DNA of 64,000 nt from Choristoneura fumiferana (GCF_025370935.1 NC_133493.1:5133069-5197068), one strand, 5' to 3'; counted from the stretch's first letter, positions 23,533 to 34,859 are shown. The notes: generated by a model from the sequence alone, not told the origin. Program-made: numbers and translations.

Positions 23533-23864
23533 GCTAGTACAATTCTGTTTAGGATTATGCAAAATGGTGTCCAGTACTAGACTTTGGGAATTATTTCCGG
23601 AATAGGACTTGCATAGAATTTCCATTATTTCTGTACCTAGGAATAATTAGAAGAATAGTTTTGCGACTTCAGATACATTTACATTTTGCATTTTGAATCG
23701 TACTTATACCAGTAATTTTATTATTCCGTAGGTACACGAAGGGTGATGAACTAAACTCTATTACTACTGCTGTTTGTTAGAGGTATTATCTCGAAAATGG
23801 TGATAGCTGAAGCTAAAATTTACACATAATGTGTTGTTAATGTTTGATTAATCACGGTCTATGT

Positions 23865-24397
23865 GTCGGCGGCCGATCGTAAAATTCGCCATTTCATGAA
23901 TTGGCTAAAGGACATCCGCCATATCGTCCAAAACATACCGTTTAACGATTTGCCTAGTGACGTTTAGGCAGATCATGAAATTCCTAGGCATATCATGAAT
24001 CGCCGCCATTTCATGATTTGGCTAGTTTAGGCAGATCATGAAATTCCTAGGCATATCATGAAACGCCGCCGCCATATCGGTTCTGGTACTTCGCCGGCCG
24101 CTGACGGGGCACGCTCGCTTCGCTGGCTCGGCTCGTGCGTAGTGGTTACGATTCATACTAACCACTCCTCGCTTCGCTCGTCGTACCTAAATTTTTATTT
24201 TTTTCCAACATATCACGATGTGCCCGGTATAAAGCTAGGAATATCGACGAATGCATTGCTCTAATCGATCTGCCGTATTGTTTCTCAGGCACATCGTGAT
24301 ATGCCTGGCCAACTTTTAGGCATATCATGAAATGGCGCCATTTCATGATGTGCCTAGGAATTTCGTGATCTGGCGGATTTTACGATCGGCCGCCGAC
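23865..24397. mobile_element. 533-bp element with GTCGGCGGCCGATCGTAAAA inverted ends and reiterated palindromes
   Basis: The terminal arms are about 25 bp (GTCGGCGGCCGATCGTAAAA and its reverse). Inside, the motif (T)AGGCATATCATGAAAT occurs many times on both strands. A 38-bp unit is repeated exactly at 23962..23999 and 24025..24062, a 63-bp period. A CpG-rich block (24062..24180) sits in the middle. No frame for a transposase. Likely a non-autonomous DNA element. Confidence 0.65.
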
Positions 24398-24469
24398 ATA
24401 TATACTGCATATCAACAAATAATAAAAACCGATCAAGCATGAGTCTCAGGACAAATATCTAAACTATAT

Positions 24470-24660
24470 CAAATAAATTTATAAAAAAACTGGGTGTTGC
24501 TCGCGGCTTCGCCCCCGTTGTAATTTTTCTAAAATTTCTTCCATAAAAACCTTCTCCCGACAATAACAAACACTACAACAAAATAATTAGTGAAATCGCT
24601 CTAGCCGTTTCCGAGTTTTGCGCTTAGCAACATATTTTATGATTCATTTTTAGGGTTCAT
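24470..24660. repeat. Lepidopteran 'GCTCGCGGCTTCGCCC' repeat fragment
   Basis: GGGTGTTGCTCGCGGCTTCG, then CCTTCTCCCGACAATAACAA and GCTCTAGCCGTTTCCGAGTT. A reverse fragment of the same kind lies at 61440..61560. Confidence 0.5.
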
Positions 24661-24720
24661 ATATATATAAGTATATAACATTACGTATAACATTACATTA
24701 CATTAAGTATACAATATTTT

Positions 24721-24957
24721 GACGACCAGATGGCCTAGTGGTTAGAGAACCTGACTACGAAGCTTGAAATGAAAAACACGAATGTTTGTTCTCGGGTCTT
24801 GGGTGTTTAATATGTATTTAAGTATGTATCTATCTAAATATATATTTATCCGTTGCTTAGTACCCATAACACAAGCTTTGCTAAGCTTACTTTGGGACTA
24901 GGTTAATTGGTGTTAATTGTCCCGTTACATTTATTTATTTATTATTTATAACAAAGA
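24721..24957 (+). mobile_element. tRNA-derived SINE, second family, copy 1
   Basis: GATGGCCTAGTGGTTAGAGA is the A-box region of the tRNA head. The B-box segment is deleted. The body (ATGTTTGTTCTCGGGTC, TTTATCCGTTGCTTAGTACC, GGGACTAGGTTAATTGGTG) and the TTTATTTATT tail are the common lepidopteran form. Confidence 0.72.
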
Positions 24958-25223
24958 AGATAGAAAGGAAGATAGGTACACTTTTCCTGTGTTTTTTCTT
25001 TAGACATGTTAAATTTCAAAGCAGAACTACTGAACTGCACTAGTACACAACTCGTTATAAAACATTGGTGCTCGAAACTTCATATTTTTCAACTGCACGA
25101 GTTGTACTTTGAGATAAAATAGCTGTTGACATCGTTTTTAATTGAAGTTATTTTTTCACAATCCCCGTTCAATTGGAATTATTTTTCGTTTCGTTATGTG
25201 AACTGCAGAAGTACTCTTGAAAT

Positions 25224-25450
25224 GTAATTTTTAAATCCCGATGTAAAAAAGGGGTGTTATGAGTTTGAATATCGAATATCTGCCTATTCTGTCTGTCTAT
25301 GTGTAGCATCGAAGCTCTCAAATGGATAGATCGATTTTGATGTATTGTCTTTACATGAAAGCCAGGTTCCTTGGGACAGTTCTTAGCTATGGTTTATTAC
25401 CTAACAGTTTGAAATGACGATTTCGGAGTTTTTAAAAATTTTCTAAGTTG
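25224..25450 (+). repeat. Dispersed 'CCCCCGACG' repeat, copy 3
   Basis: AAATCCCGATGTAAAAAAGGG, CTGTCTGTCTATGTGTAGCA and GAAGCTCTCAAATGGATAGA match 5698..5915. Confidence 0.5.
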
Positions 25451-26517
25451 GTTATATTATTTTCAATAAATAATTGGCAGTTTCCCGCGACTTTGTCCGC
25501 TTCATTTTTTTTAGAACATTGAATATTAGACTAAATAATAATTAGATCTAACAATATTTGGATTTAGCATTTTAGTAATAAAAATTTTAGACTCAACAAT
25601 TATAGACCAAAAGTGCTTTAGGAAAAAAATATGTATGCAAAAAAATATTTAAGCAAAAAAGTACTTATGGCATACAATTTGGACCAAAAAATGTTAAGAA
25701 AAAAAAAAATGACCTTGCGAAGGGCACCACCCTTTTTCATACATATTAAATACTGTCATCAATGTACGCCGTCCTAGAACCAAACTGTTGTCGTTTGTCA
25801 TGCTAAAAATATTAAACATTTTGCTTTACATTGCTTCTTCGAATAAACTTTAAAGTGTAATAAAAATAAACTAATTATTTTTAAAAGTCGTTGAACTAAT
25901 GTTGTTCAGTTTGAAGAGTACGATATATGTCTGGCCCATAAACTATCCTTATGCCAAAAATCACGTCGATCCGTCGCTCCATTTCGACGCGAAAGACGAA
26001 CAAACATATTTACAAACATACAAACACACACACTTTCGCATTTATATTATTAGTATGGATACATATATATACAAGAATTGCTCGTTTAAAGGTATTAGAT
26101 TTGTGCACGAAATCAAGGTTAATCTTTTTGGTTCTGGATACCATAATATCGTGGCTAAAGACGGTTTTTTAAGGAGAAAATTTACGGTCGATTCCAGATG
26201 AAAACAAGATATTCTAACTCTACTAATCTTAGCCAGTTAACAACTTCACCAGGCTAAATAGCTTTTTCGAAATTCGCTTTCGGAAGTACTCTAAAATCCA
26301 ATTCCCATTCCTTCTTAACAGAAGGCAAACAAAAGTAATTCCATTTTCATTTTGAAATTTTCCTGCCTACGAAGTTTTTACGGTATTCAATTGTACTTAA
26401 GGTTTTGTAGGGTTCCGCAATAAGGTATGCGAAAAAATGGAAACTAATGCACTAAAGATAGCAACAACTTCTTTTGCAGAAAATCATAAACTGGATAAGC
26501 GCGAGTTGTAAGTGGAA
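25451..26517. other. No gene; split lepidopteran repeat
   Basis: 25478..25505 ('CCCGCGACTTTGTCCGC') and 25915..26065 (CTGGCCCATAAACTATCC...ATTAGTATGGATAC) look like the two ends of one repeat family. 26066..26098 (AAGAATTGCTCGTTTAAAGG) recurs at 6178..6206. Confidence 0.45.
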
Positions 26518-26734
26518 AAAGCTGTGGTGGCCTATTGGTTTGACCCCTCTCAAGACATCGTGGATCGTGGGTTCAAACGTAAAAGGAAGAATCATAAGGA
26601 AACTTACATTAATCTGTGAAGCAATTGAAGTTTCCAATCAGCACTGGGCTCACATGAGAGCCACATCCCAAGCCCTCTTATTCAGCTAGGAGGCCTGTGC
26701 CCAGCATTGGGACATATATAAACCGAAATTATGG
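26518..26734 (+). mobile_element. tRNA-derived SINE, copy 4, internally deleted
   Basis: GCTGTGGTGGCCTATTGGTT and GGTTCAAACGT keep mutated A and B boxes. Part of the body is missing. The 3' end is AGGCCTGTGCCCAGCATTGG. Confidence 0.75.
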
Positions 26735-27149
26735 TTTATGTAGGAACATTTAGGTACGCCTTTTCATTTGACCATTTTTGAAATAAGTACACACAAATGT
26801 TTAACAGATTTCAAAAAAATCACTCGCTCAAAGCTACAATATACGAAATTAACAACGGCTACTTTATATTCCGGGAAAGCGTGTAATCCCCACGTATCAC
26901 AGAAAATGTTACAAAAGCATACAAAATCTAGTTTATAATATGTGTAGGATTAGTAGTATTTTCACAGTCTAGTTGCGTTAGTCAACAAAGGCTGCGAATG
27001 CTAGCGGATCCGAGTTTTACGATGCCATACCGAGCAGAAAGAAAATAGGGGCGGTTTAAATATGGCCTATCAAATGCAGACGTGTGCGAATAAGTCAGTA
27101 TAGTACGGTTGGCTGTGGATGGATGCTGAATTATTAGATTTTAAGGGTT

Positions 27150-27475
27150 TCTCTGCGGGATAGAATTAGAAATGATGATATCCGCAGTAGAACTAAGGTT
27201 ACCGACATAGCCCGAAGAATTGCGAAACTAAAGTGGCAGTGGGCGGGGCACATTGCTCGCAGGACGGATGGCCGATGGGGCCAGAAGGTTCTCGAATGGC
27301 GTCCGCGGACCGGGAGACGAGCTGTCGGTAGGCCTCCAACAAGATGGAGCGACGACTTGGTTAAGATCGCGGGATCGCGGTGGATGCGGAAAGCACAATA
27401 CCGGTCTGAGTGGAGAGCCTTGGGGGAGGCCTATGTCCAGCAGTGGACGTCTTTCGGCTGACATGATGATGATGG
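27150..27475 (+). pseudogene. RTE-type pol C-terminus, longest open remnant, with (ATG)n tail
   Basis: 103 codons stay open to the natural TGA at 27459..27461: SLRDRIRNDDIRSRTKVTDI, then KWQWAGHIARRTDGRWGQK, then GRPPTRWSDDLVKIAG, WMRKAQ, EWRALGEAYVQQWTSFG. These are the end landmarks of lepidopteran RTE proteins. A stop at 27135 closes the frame upstream, and the reverse-transcriptase core is absent. A GATGAT tail follows the stop codon. A 5'-truncated insertion, probably fairly young. Confidence 0.85.
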
Positions 27476-27564
27476 TTCCATACTAGAGGAGTGTCAACGG
27501 GATTATATTATTAAGCCATCGGTTAATAGCCACTAATGAGCCACGCTAATAAGGGTTTTTGGAT

Positions 27565-27704
27565 GACACTCTTTCCCAGCCCGGATAATACCGACCCTGT
27601 TTCGCGTGTACATGCCCATAGAAGCTCATGTCAGTTTCTATGAGCGTGTTCACAAAAAACAGGGTCGGTATTCCATGTCGGTATTAGCCGGGCCGGGAAA
27701 GAGT
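27565..27704. mobile_element. GACACTCTTTCCC foldback MITE (left copy)
   Basis: CTCTTTCCCAGCCCGGATAA and ACCGACCCTGTTT are mirrored by AAACAGGGTCGGTATT and GCCGGGCCGGGAAAGAG. The second copy, 30837..30980, is part of the duplication. Confidence 0.7.
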
Positions 27705-27765
27705 CCCTCCGGCCCGTTGTACAGCACACTTTTGCTAGTTCAGTCGCAAATGTCTGCCTGAGTCG

Positions 27766-27887
27766 TACAGTCAAAACATTGTTATGTCCTAGGCCCTACA
27801 GAGCATGTCGTATGACATTTATGCACGTCATGTGATTGACAAATAAAATGAGCCTTTCAAGGGTCCGAATCAAAACTTTTGACTGTA
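27766..27887. mobile_element. TA-CAGTCAA foldback MITE (left copy)
   Basis: TA-CAGTCAAAACATTG...AATCAAAACTTTTGACTG-TA. Its counterpart at 31493..31617 is more diverged than the rest of the duplication. Confidence 0.6.
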
Positions 27888-28464
27888 CTGAGTACGATTG
27901 TAGAAGCAAAGCTCTGTAAGTTGTTTTTTTTTTTTATAGAAACAGTCGTTTATACGTTACTCGTATTATATATATCAGAAGTGCGGAACCCTCATGCACG
28001 GCCCGACTGGCACTTGGTCGTTTTCCCATATTTTAGTACTTTTTGAAACGTCCAAAATTTAAATTATTTACAAACGCATGACAATTAAATCGTCGGACCC
28101 TTGGTTAATAAACACGATAAATCTCGGCACCGCAGTAAGCATCCAGACAAAACAACACCGTAATAAAGAATCAAATATTCAGAGAAACATCACGACTGGA
28201 TACTGACGCAGATGGCGTTTAGTGATGAGCCAGTGAGGAGCTTATCGATACTGATAGTTGGAAATGTAGATTTGTTGAACGCTTGTGTGAAATTAAAGTA
28301 TATTATTATTTTAATGTTTCGGAATATGGACAAATATATCACTTGTTTTTTTTAGATTTTCAGGCTTAAGATTTTTTTTGTACCTTCATACTCGCATCTT
28401 AGAAAAACATGCAGTGTGTTTTCTCTTAGCTTCACGCCACACGTGCTCTGGCACCTGAGGTATT

Positions 28465-28564
28465 NNNNNNNNNNNNNNNNNNNNNNNNNNNNNNNNNNNN
28501 NNNNNNNNNNNNNNNNNNNNNNNNNNNNNNNNNNNNNNNNNNNNNNNNNNNNNNNNNNNNNNNN
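28465..28564. other. Assembly gap (100 N)
   Basis: Exactly 100 N, the usual placeholder for unknown length. Confidence 0.99.
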
Positions 28565-30703
28565 AATTGAATGCATTATTTAATTAACTTCATTTTGATG
28601 TATGTTTAGTAGGAAAATGACTCCTAGACACAAAGTTATGGTCAATTGATTCAACAAAACCGCGTATGGGACAGGCCTCACAGACTTACTGCAGTTAGTG
28701 TTTCTAAGTTTGTGATATTTTTAATGCTGCTTTAATTGAAGTCAACAATGTTTATTATGTTAAACCTCCTCTATTGTTTTGTATACAAAATTGTGTGGTA
28801 TTATTTTATTAAGAAGTTTATTTTTAATTGACCTGGGAGAGCCAAAAAAGTTGCTCTGAAAATTCACCCTTTTATGAGTATATTTCTCATCTAAAACTTT
28901 ATCTAGAAGTAAATAATGAACACAGTTCAATAATAATGTATTAATTCAAAAGTACCAATTTAGAAGTTTTTATGTTTTGAAGAATAAATCGTTGTTTTTT
29001 TTTTATACAGATGATGGTTCCGGGGTCATGAGCAGGAGTGAAAGGGGTCATGGGGAGATTCACACTGAGCAACTTTTACTATGGGGCCAGCCACGAAATC
29101 GTGCAAAAATCAGCTATTCCATACATTTCGGATAGTAAGAGATCAATTATCTCTTGATTAGATGGTTTTTTTCGCGATTTCGGGGCTGGTCCCATAGTAA
29201 AAGTTGCTCAGTGTGAATCTCCCCATCACCCCTTTCACTCCTGCACATGACCCCGGAACCACCCAGTATAGTATGCCTTTTCATTTTTTGTCATTACCTC
29301 TTTTTAAACAGCATAACACTTAATAATCGTAGTCCCATCATAACCTAAAATGCCGTTATCTACAGAGTGACTCACATATTGCGGCTTTTTAATGTATTGA
29401 AAGTAAATATTTCTGTTGCTTAATAATTTTGATTGAAAAGTTAATAAAATATCTAAGCTTTAAAACAGTTAAGGAGCTTTAACTTCATTTTTATTTACAA
29501 CGCAACGTGCATCTTCTACTAGCAATAATAGACAATACCGCGGCTATCTGTAGTAACGACCTTCTAGTGTATTAATCGCACATAACTTTCATTTAAAATA
29601 ACAATACTTTAAAAGTTATGTAGAATACTAAGCTTAAGAGTCGCTAAGGTACTGCTAACGGCCTTTTAACTTAGTATTCTTCGTAAAATAATATTCACAA
29701 ATCCTAAGCTATAACATAAAAGCCTCCACAATTAATACTATTTATAATTTTTGTATAATGAAAATATATACATAAAAACGTGATTTTTTATCTAAATTTT
29801 AATGTCATCAAAATTTTTGTGAGTCAATTTATGCCTAAGATACAGGTGTTTTAAATTTTGAAAAGTTTTTGCCGTTTTTCTCGAAAGTTACTTTTGTCAC
29901 TTTGCCGCCTTCTTCGTTAGGACGGCAGATATTCCGAGGGAGTTCGATTTGTAACTTATATGGATTGGCTTTCAGCTTGCATATTTCATGGGTAGCTTAG
30001 TAGCGTTTTACTAGCGAACAACAGCAGCGGCAATAATGGATTGCATACACAGATAAAACCAGAATTGGTAGTAACTCAAGTGGTTGGACGTTTTTTGCAA
30101 AAAAAATGTTAATAATTGGGTTTACTTACTTTTAGGAAAATAATAAAAAAAACTACTTTATTAAAAAAAAATATCCTGTTCTCGTTAAGAAACTACCTTC
30201 CTTACCTTTATTAAGCTATAGAAAGAAAGAAATTTAAAACATTTATTCATGACAGTTACGTACGACAGGCGTACGAAATAACAATGTAATCAAGCAATTA
30301 TCGTCGTCCACATCGTCTAAAAAAAAAAATTAAAAAGTGTAATGAACTGCGACCAAAACAAATTTAATCGTTCCGACAGGTTATACTAAATTAATCGTTG
30401 TGCTTATGACATATAGACTCTCATAATAAGTGCACACATTGTTTACTTATTTGGTATTCGGAATAAGAACGTCAATGCATGGAGGTACCGAATCGGGAAC
30501 GTTTGAAAAATCTTACTCAACGTTATGTAAATAACGTAATATTGTAAAAGGACACTCACCTATTGATAATACACAGTTTTTCATACACTATTAAACTTTT
30601 TTTTGCTTCATCCAGTAATTATTTTTTTGTCACCATCCGTAAGTTGACAAAAACAAAATTTTGCATCGACTTCCGATATTTGATTGGATTACTCGGTTCG
30701 TTG
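28565..30703. other. Contig between two gaps, no gene seen
   Basis: A+T-rich, with one foldback at 29015..29261. No exon-like frame. Because its flanks duplicate each other, its placement here is doubtful. Confidence 0.5.
29015..29261. mobile_element. TGGTTCCGGGGTCATG foldback MITE
   Basis: Arms of about 85 bp: TGGTTCCGGGGTCATG, GGGGAGATTCACACTGAGCA and CTTTTACTATGG, mirrored on the right with few mismatches. No frame. Confidence 0.75.
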
Positions 30704-30803
30704 NNNNNNNNNNNNNNNNNNNNNNNNNNNNNNNNNNNNNNNNNNNNNNNNNNNNNNNNNNNNNNNNNNNNNNNNNNNNNNNNNNNNNNNNNNNNNNNNN
30801 NNN
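30704..30803. other. Assembly gap (100 N)
   Basis: Exactly 100 N. Confidence 0.99.
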
Positions 30804-31013
30804 CACTAATGAGCCGCGCTAATAAGGGTTTTGGATGACACTCTTTCCCAGCCCGGATAATACCGACCCTGTTTCGCGTGTACATGCCCATAGAAGCTCA
30901 TGTCAGTTTCTATGAGCGTGTTCACAAAAAACAGGGTCGGTATTCCCATGTCGGTATTAGCCGGGCCGGGAAAGAGTGTCAACCGGATTTTGTGACGAGC
31001 TAGTTGGCGCTAG

Positions 31014-31144
31014 TACAGTCACCAGCATTAATATCTGCCACAGCGGAGCGTGCAAAAATATCTGACACGTCCTTCTGGCCCTAGAAATAGTCGTATCAGA
31101 TTTATGCACGCTTGTTGTGTCAGATATTGGTGCTGGTGACTGTA
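31014..31144. mobile_element. TA-CAGTCACCAGCA foldback MITE
   Basis: TA-CAGTCACCAGCATTAATATC at the left and GATATTGGTGCTGGTGACTG-TA at the right; inside, TGCAAAAATATCTGACACG. Diverged relatives at 13130..13330 and about 53493..53590. Confidence 0.72.
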
Positions 31145-31149
31145 CCTAT

Positions 31150-31296
31150 CATAAGGTCCGTTTGACAACTTTGATGTTTGCGTCACGTTTGTGATTGATA
31201 ACTAAATGAGCCAATTACAAGGAATACTGTCACGTCCAAAGGACTTTTTGATACTTACACCATCTAGCGATATTTCACCCGTCAAAAACCCTCATT
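31150..31296. repeat. Partial copy of the AATGAGGG foldback
   Basis: AAGGTCCGTTTGACAAC, then CACCATCTAGCGATATTTCA and AAAACCCTCATT match the right half of 44964..45154. Confidence 0.55.
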
Positions 31297-31492
31297 CTGG
31301 CGTCGTGCGGTTAATTTTGGTTAGAATTCTGAAAAAATATCATGTAGGTACAATCGGGACTGATGAAAATTTAATATTTTAAATCATCTCTGCCTATACA
31401 TACATATGCATGGCACAGGTCTCCTCCCAGAATCCCTCGCGGGCCCTTTGCCATACACACACTTTTGAATTTCTTCGCAAAGTTAGCTGATG

Positions 31493-31617
31493 TACAGTCA
31501 ACCAATTTTATTCCTAGGCCATCACAGAAACATGTTGTAATGACATTTAACGTTATTGCATTAGACAAATAAAATTATTCCTGTCCAGTGGTCCGCGAAT
31601 CAAAATGGTTGACTGTA
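31493..31617. mobile_element. TA-CAGTCAA foldback MITE (right copy)
   Basis: TA-CAGTCAACCAATTTTATTCC...GAATCAAAATGGTTGACTG-TA, with TTGTAATGACATTTAACG inside. Confidence 0.62.
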
Positions 31618-32191
31618 CTGAGTACATTTTGCTCAGAAGCAAAGCTCCGTAAGAATTTTTTTTTTTATAGAAACAGTCGTTTATAGCGTTTACGCGTATT
31701 ATGATATGTCAGAAGTGCGGAACCCTCATGCACGAACCCGACTGGCACTTGGTCGTTTTCCCCTTTTTAGTACTTAGCGAAACGTCCAAAATTTAAATTA
31801 TTTTACAAAAACGCTGACAATTAAATCGTCGGACCGCGATGGTTAATAAACACGATAAATCTCGGCACCGCAGTAAGCATCCAGACAAAACTTAACACCG
31901 TAATAAAGAATCAAATATTCAGAGAAACATCACGACTGGATACTGACGGCAGATGGCGTTTTAGTGATGAGCCAGTGAGGCAGCTTATCGATACTGATAG
32001 TTGGAAATGTAGATTTGTTGAACGCTTGTGTGAAATTAAAGTATATTATTATTTTTAATGTTTCGGAATATGGACAAATATATCACTTGTTTTTTTAGAT
32101 TTTCAGGCTTAAGATTTTTTTTTGTACCTTCATACTCGCATCTTAGAAAAACAGTGCAGTTGTTTTCTCTTAGCTTTCACGCCACAGTGCT

Positions 32192-32343
32192 CTGGCACCT
32201 GAGGTATTCCATCTTAGGCCTCTAGGTTGGTAACGCATCTCCAATACCCCTGGCGTTGCAGATGTTTATGGGCGGTGGTGATCTCTTACCATCAGGAGAT
32301 TCACTTGCTCGTTTGCCATACAGTCGAATAAAAAAAAAAAAAA
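32192..32343 (+). mobile_element. Poly(A) retroposon, 5' truncated copy
   Basis: CTGGCACCTGAGGTATTCC, TAGGCCTCTAGGTTGG, TGTTTATGGGCGGTGGTGAT, CTCGTTTGCCAT, then poly(A). It is the 3' half of the element seen whole at 55344..55630. Confidence 0.75.
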
Positions 32344-33439
32344 TAGAGAGCGCTGCTGCCTCTCTCAACATCAGGTCTCAGTTGCTTCCGTCTTATTTCT
32401 ACCATCCATTGAATACGTAGGTAATTTATGGAATTACGAAAAGTGAGATTATGTTATAATATTTACTAGGGTTAGTGCTTTGGGGATGAGTGCTTTTGGG
32501 GTAGGTAGTTATTTTAATATAGCGGTGATTATTAACCAGTAACTTAATCAAGGTTTTAAAAGAAAGTTCATATCTTAGTGAAAATAAAATGTTATGAAAC
32601 AAATAGATGGATGGGCAGAAAAAGTCAGTTTAGTCCAATTGGTTTTGAATAAAGATTTCTAAAAATAGTATGTATGTAAATTCTTTATTGTAAAAAATAA
32701 GTAAACAACCACAATTGACAAACAATGAGATATAATATGTACAAAGGCGAACTTATCCCTTTTAAAGATCTCTACCAGTCAACCTTTATAAAAACATATT
32801 TCTTTTAATAAATATGTTCTAAAACAAAAATAAAAAACACGCCTCAGTACTAATTGTTTCAACAAAAATTTTTTTCACGCTAACAAAAACCGAATAGGAC
32901 CTCTATAATTGAACAAGTCACAATACAAATTACACTTAATCGAAAATTGCTTTGCGATACCAATTTAAAAAGCGACTGTCCCTTGTTTAACTGCTTGAAA
33001 ATAAGTAAAAAGGCTCTTGTGCAATATATTTCTCGCAATATACGGCAGTGAAAGGCAATTTAGTGCCTCTCCTTTCGAGTTAATAATGTTAGTTTTTATG
33101 GACCAAAGCAAAGTTACGGCACTGTACGTTAGAATGTATCATAGTATGAATGACACCGCTTCGCAATAATTATGACTTTGTATCAGTGGATTTTGGACCA
33201 TCGTTTTATGGTGCAGTAAATGTTATACTGGTAATATGGTCATGTAAAAATTACATAAAGTTTAAAAATTAAATGGTCATTTGATTGATTGTGATTTTCG
33301 CTGACACGCACTGAACTAAATTATTGAACGTGTATAGTTTATAAAACCATACAATCTGCCAGATCATAATGCCAGCACCATTGGTTTCATTTTTACCCGT
33401 AGCGAGCACGTGATTGTTTCGGCTCCCACCACCATGCTT
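32344..33439. other. No gene; retroposon 3' end in reverse at 32668..32790
   Basis: 32668..32790 is the reverse of the GTACAATAAAG family (TTCTTTATTGT, GTACAAAGGCGAACTTATCC, CTACCAGTCAACC). Nothing else recognised. Confidence 0.45.
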
Positions 33440-33832
33440 CCATGACTCGCGCACTGAGGGTTCCGTATAAATATTATTATTATATGATGTAACTAAACAT
33501 TTACGGTTTTCGCTATTTCTCCTTTATTTTTGCTATAAGACGTTGCTTGGTACAAAATTTCAAGATTCTAAGTTCACGGGAAGTACCCTGTAGGTTTTAA
33601 TTCCCTTGCGAGTTTCAAAAATTTGCGGCATAAACGGCTGTATCTTTTGATTGCGTTGGCTTACAGGTTTTATTTTTTCACAGCTCCATGAACTTGAGTA
33701 TTTAATATAAATTTCAGCTTGATACCTCCACGCGTTCCTGAGAAAAAGGGTCTTGACAGACGGACGGACGAACAACAAAGTGATCGTATAAGGGTTCCGT
33801 TTTTTCCTTTCGAGGTACGGAACCCTAAAAAG
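33440..33832 (+). mobile_element. 'GGTTCCG' dispersed element, third subtype
   Basis: ACTCGCGCACTGAGGGTTCCG at the start; CGGACGGACGAACAACAAAG, AAGGGTTCCGTTTTTTCC and GGTACGGAACCCTAAAAA at the end. The body is like 40635..41005. Confidence 0.65.
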
Positions 33833-34238
33833 AAAGTTTTTTTTTCTTTTGAAAATATCGACATGCGTTTCAAATACCACCATTATTCTACACTATTTCG
33901 CGTAGTCGCGGGTTTTATTCAAATTTCAAATATTACGTTTGTCCCGCTGTTACTACCTATCCGTCCAAGTTTGGTTTCATTCAAAATTGCACAATGACAA
34001 TTGGATTTTGCACAACGGAATTCTGAATTTTTTACTACGCGAAATGGAACATTCCTTAATTAAATGGAAATTCATGCGGGTAGTTTTGAATTCAATCAAT
34101 AGAAAGTCCTTGAACTGTGCTAGGAATATTAATCAGGTAGAACTAGCCTAGGAGATGTTTTATGAAATTACTTTCAATCGAAGCAGGAGTGGAAGTTGTT
34201 ATTTTACCCTGGAATTTGGTTTTAAATCACTATTACTC
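33833..34238. other. No gene seen
   Basis: No recognised content. Confidence 0.3.
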
Positions 34239-34393
34239 TTCATCATCGTTATCATCAGCCTACAGCAGTCCACTGCTGGACATAGGCCTCTTCCATGGCA
34301 CGCCACAACACTCTGTCTTCAGCCCCTCGCATCCATCCGCCGCCAGCGACCCTCTTCCACCACCGTGCCTCAGGACGCGACAAGACCATGGTA
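34239..34393 (-). pseudogene. RTE-type 3' end, second subfamily, with tail
   Basis: The (ATG)n tail, then on the minus strand CCACTGCTGTAGGCTGA-type sequence, a stop-containing version of MEEAYVQQW, WMRGAEDRV-like residues and a VAGGG remnant. Same subfamily as 19444..19591. It abuts a reverse-transcriptase fragment at about 34394. Confidence 0.7.
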
Positions 34394-34840
34394 GGCAACA
34401 AGAAAAGTGGGGTTGTCAACTATTTTTGACAGCTTGCGGAGCGCAAAAGCTAATTTACTAAGCTTTTTACTTACTTCATTTTACATGAAATTTCCATGTC
34501 AGTTGACTGTCAATACTAAGACCTAAGAACTTTGTTACTGCCACAGTTTCTATGTTGCTTTATAATTTATATTCATGTCATTATATTGTATTCGCTGATA
34601 AAAATGCATTATGTTAGTTTTTGTTAAATTATTTTTTAAATTATTGTTTCCTAACCATTGCATTATATGAGATATTGTACCATTTATGTAATTTTCATAC
34701 ATAGCTGGGTTATCACATTTTACAATAGATGTGCTGTCAGCCAGTGTAACAAGGTACTAGAAATCTCTTATTCATTGATTGTAAAACCCGTTTATCCTCA
34801 TTTCTTATGCAAATTAATAATGTCATAGAAAAGCATAAAA
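34394..34840 (-). pseudogene. Non-LTR reverse transcriptase palm fragment (inverted 5' part)
   Basis: Minus strand: VTLADSTSIVKCDNP (the YADD catalytic box reads LADS), then HIMQWLGNNNLKNNLTKTNI, the usual W...NNL..N..KT segment. After a frameshift come VTKFLGLSIDSQLTW and KKLSKLAFALRKLSKIVD. Contains stops and is dead. The C-terminal part of what looks like the same element follows in the opposite direction. Confidence 0.72.
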
Positions 34841-34859
34841 GTTGTCAACAAAGTCAACA

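Larger units (their letters stand above)
27529..28464. repeat. Left copy of a near-identical duplication, ends at an assembly gap
   Basis: 27529..27705 and 27905..28464 match 30804..30980 and 31640..32211, with scattered one-base insertions and deletions. The middle parts differ. The copy stops at the N gap in CTGGCACCTGAGGTATT, where the right copy reads on into a retroposon. Confidence 0.8.
30804..32211. repeat. Right copy of the duplication around the gaps
   Basis: Matches 27529..28464 but holds about 470 bp more (about 30981..31480), including two further MITEs. It reads on past the point where the left copy meets the gap. Confidence 0.8.

Noticed and set aside
28352..28576. Frame crossing the first N gap
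   Set aside because: Made of N codons; no biological meaning.
33560..33883. 107-codon minus-strand frame
   Set aside because: Antisense of a 'GGTTCCG' dispersed element.
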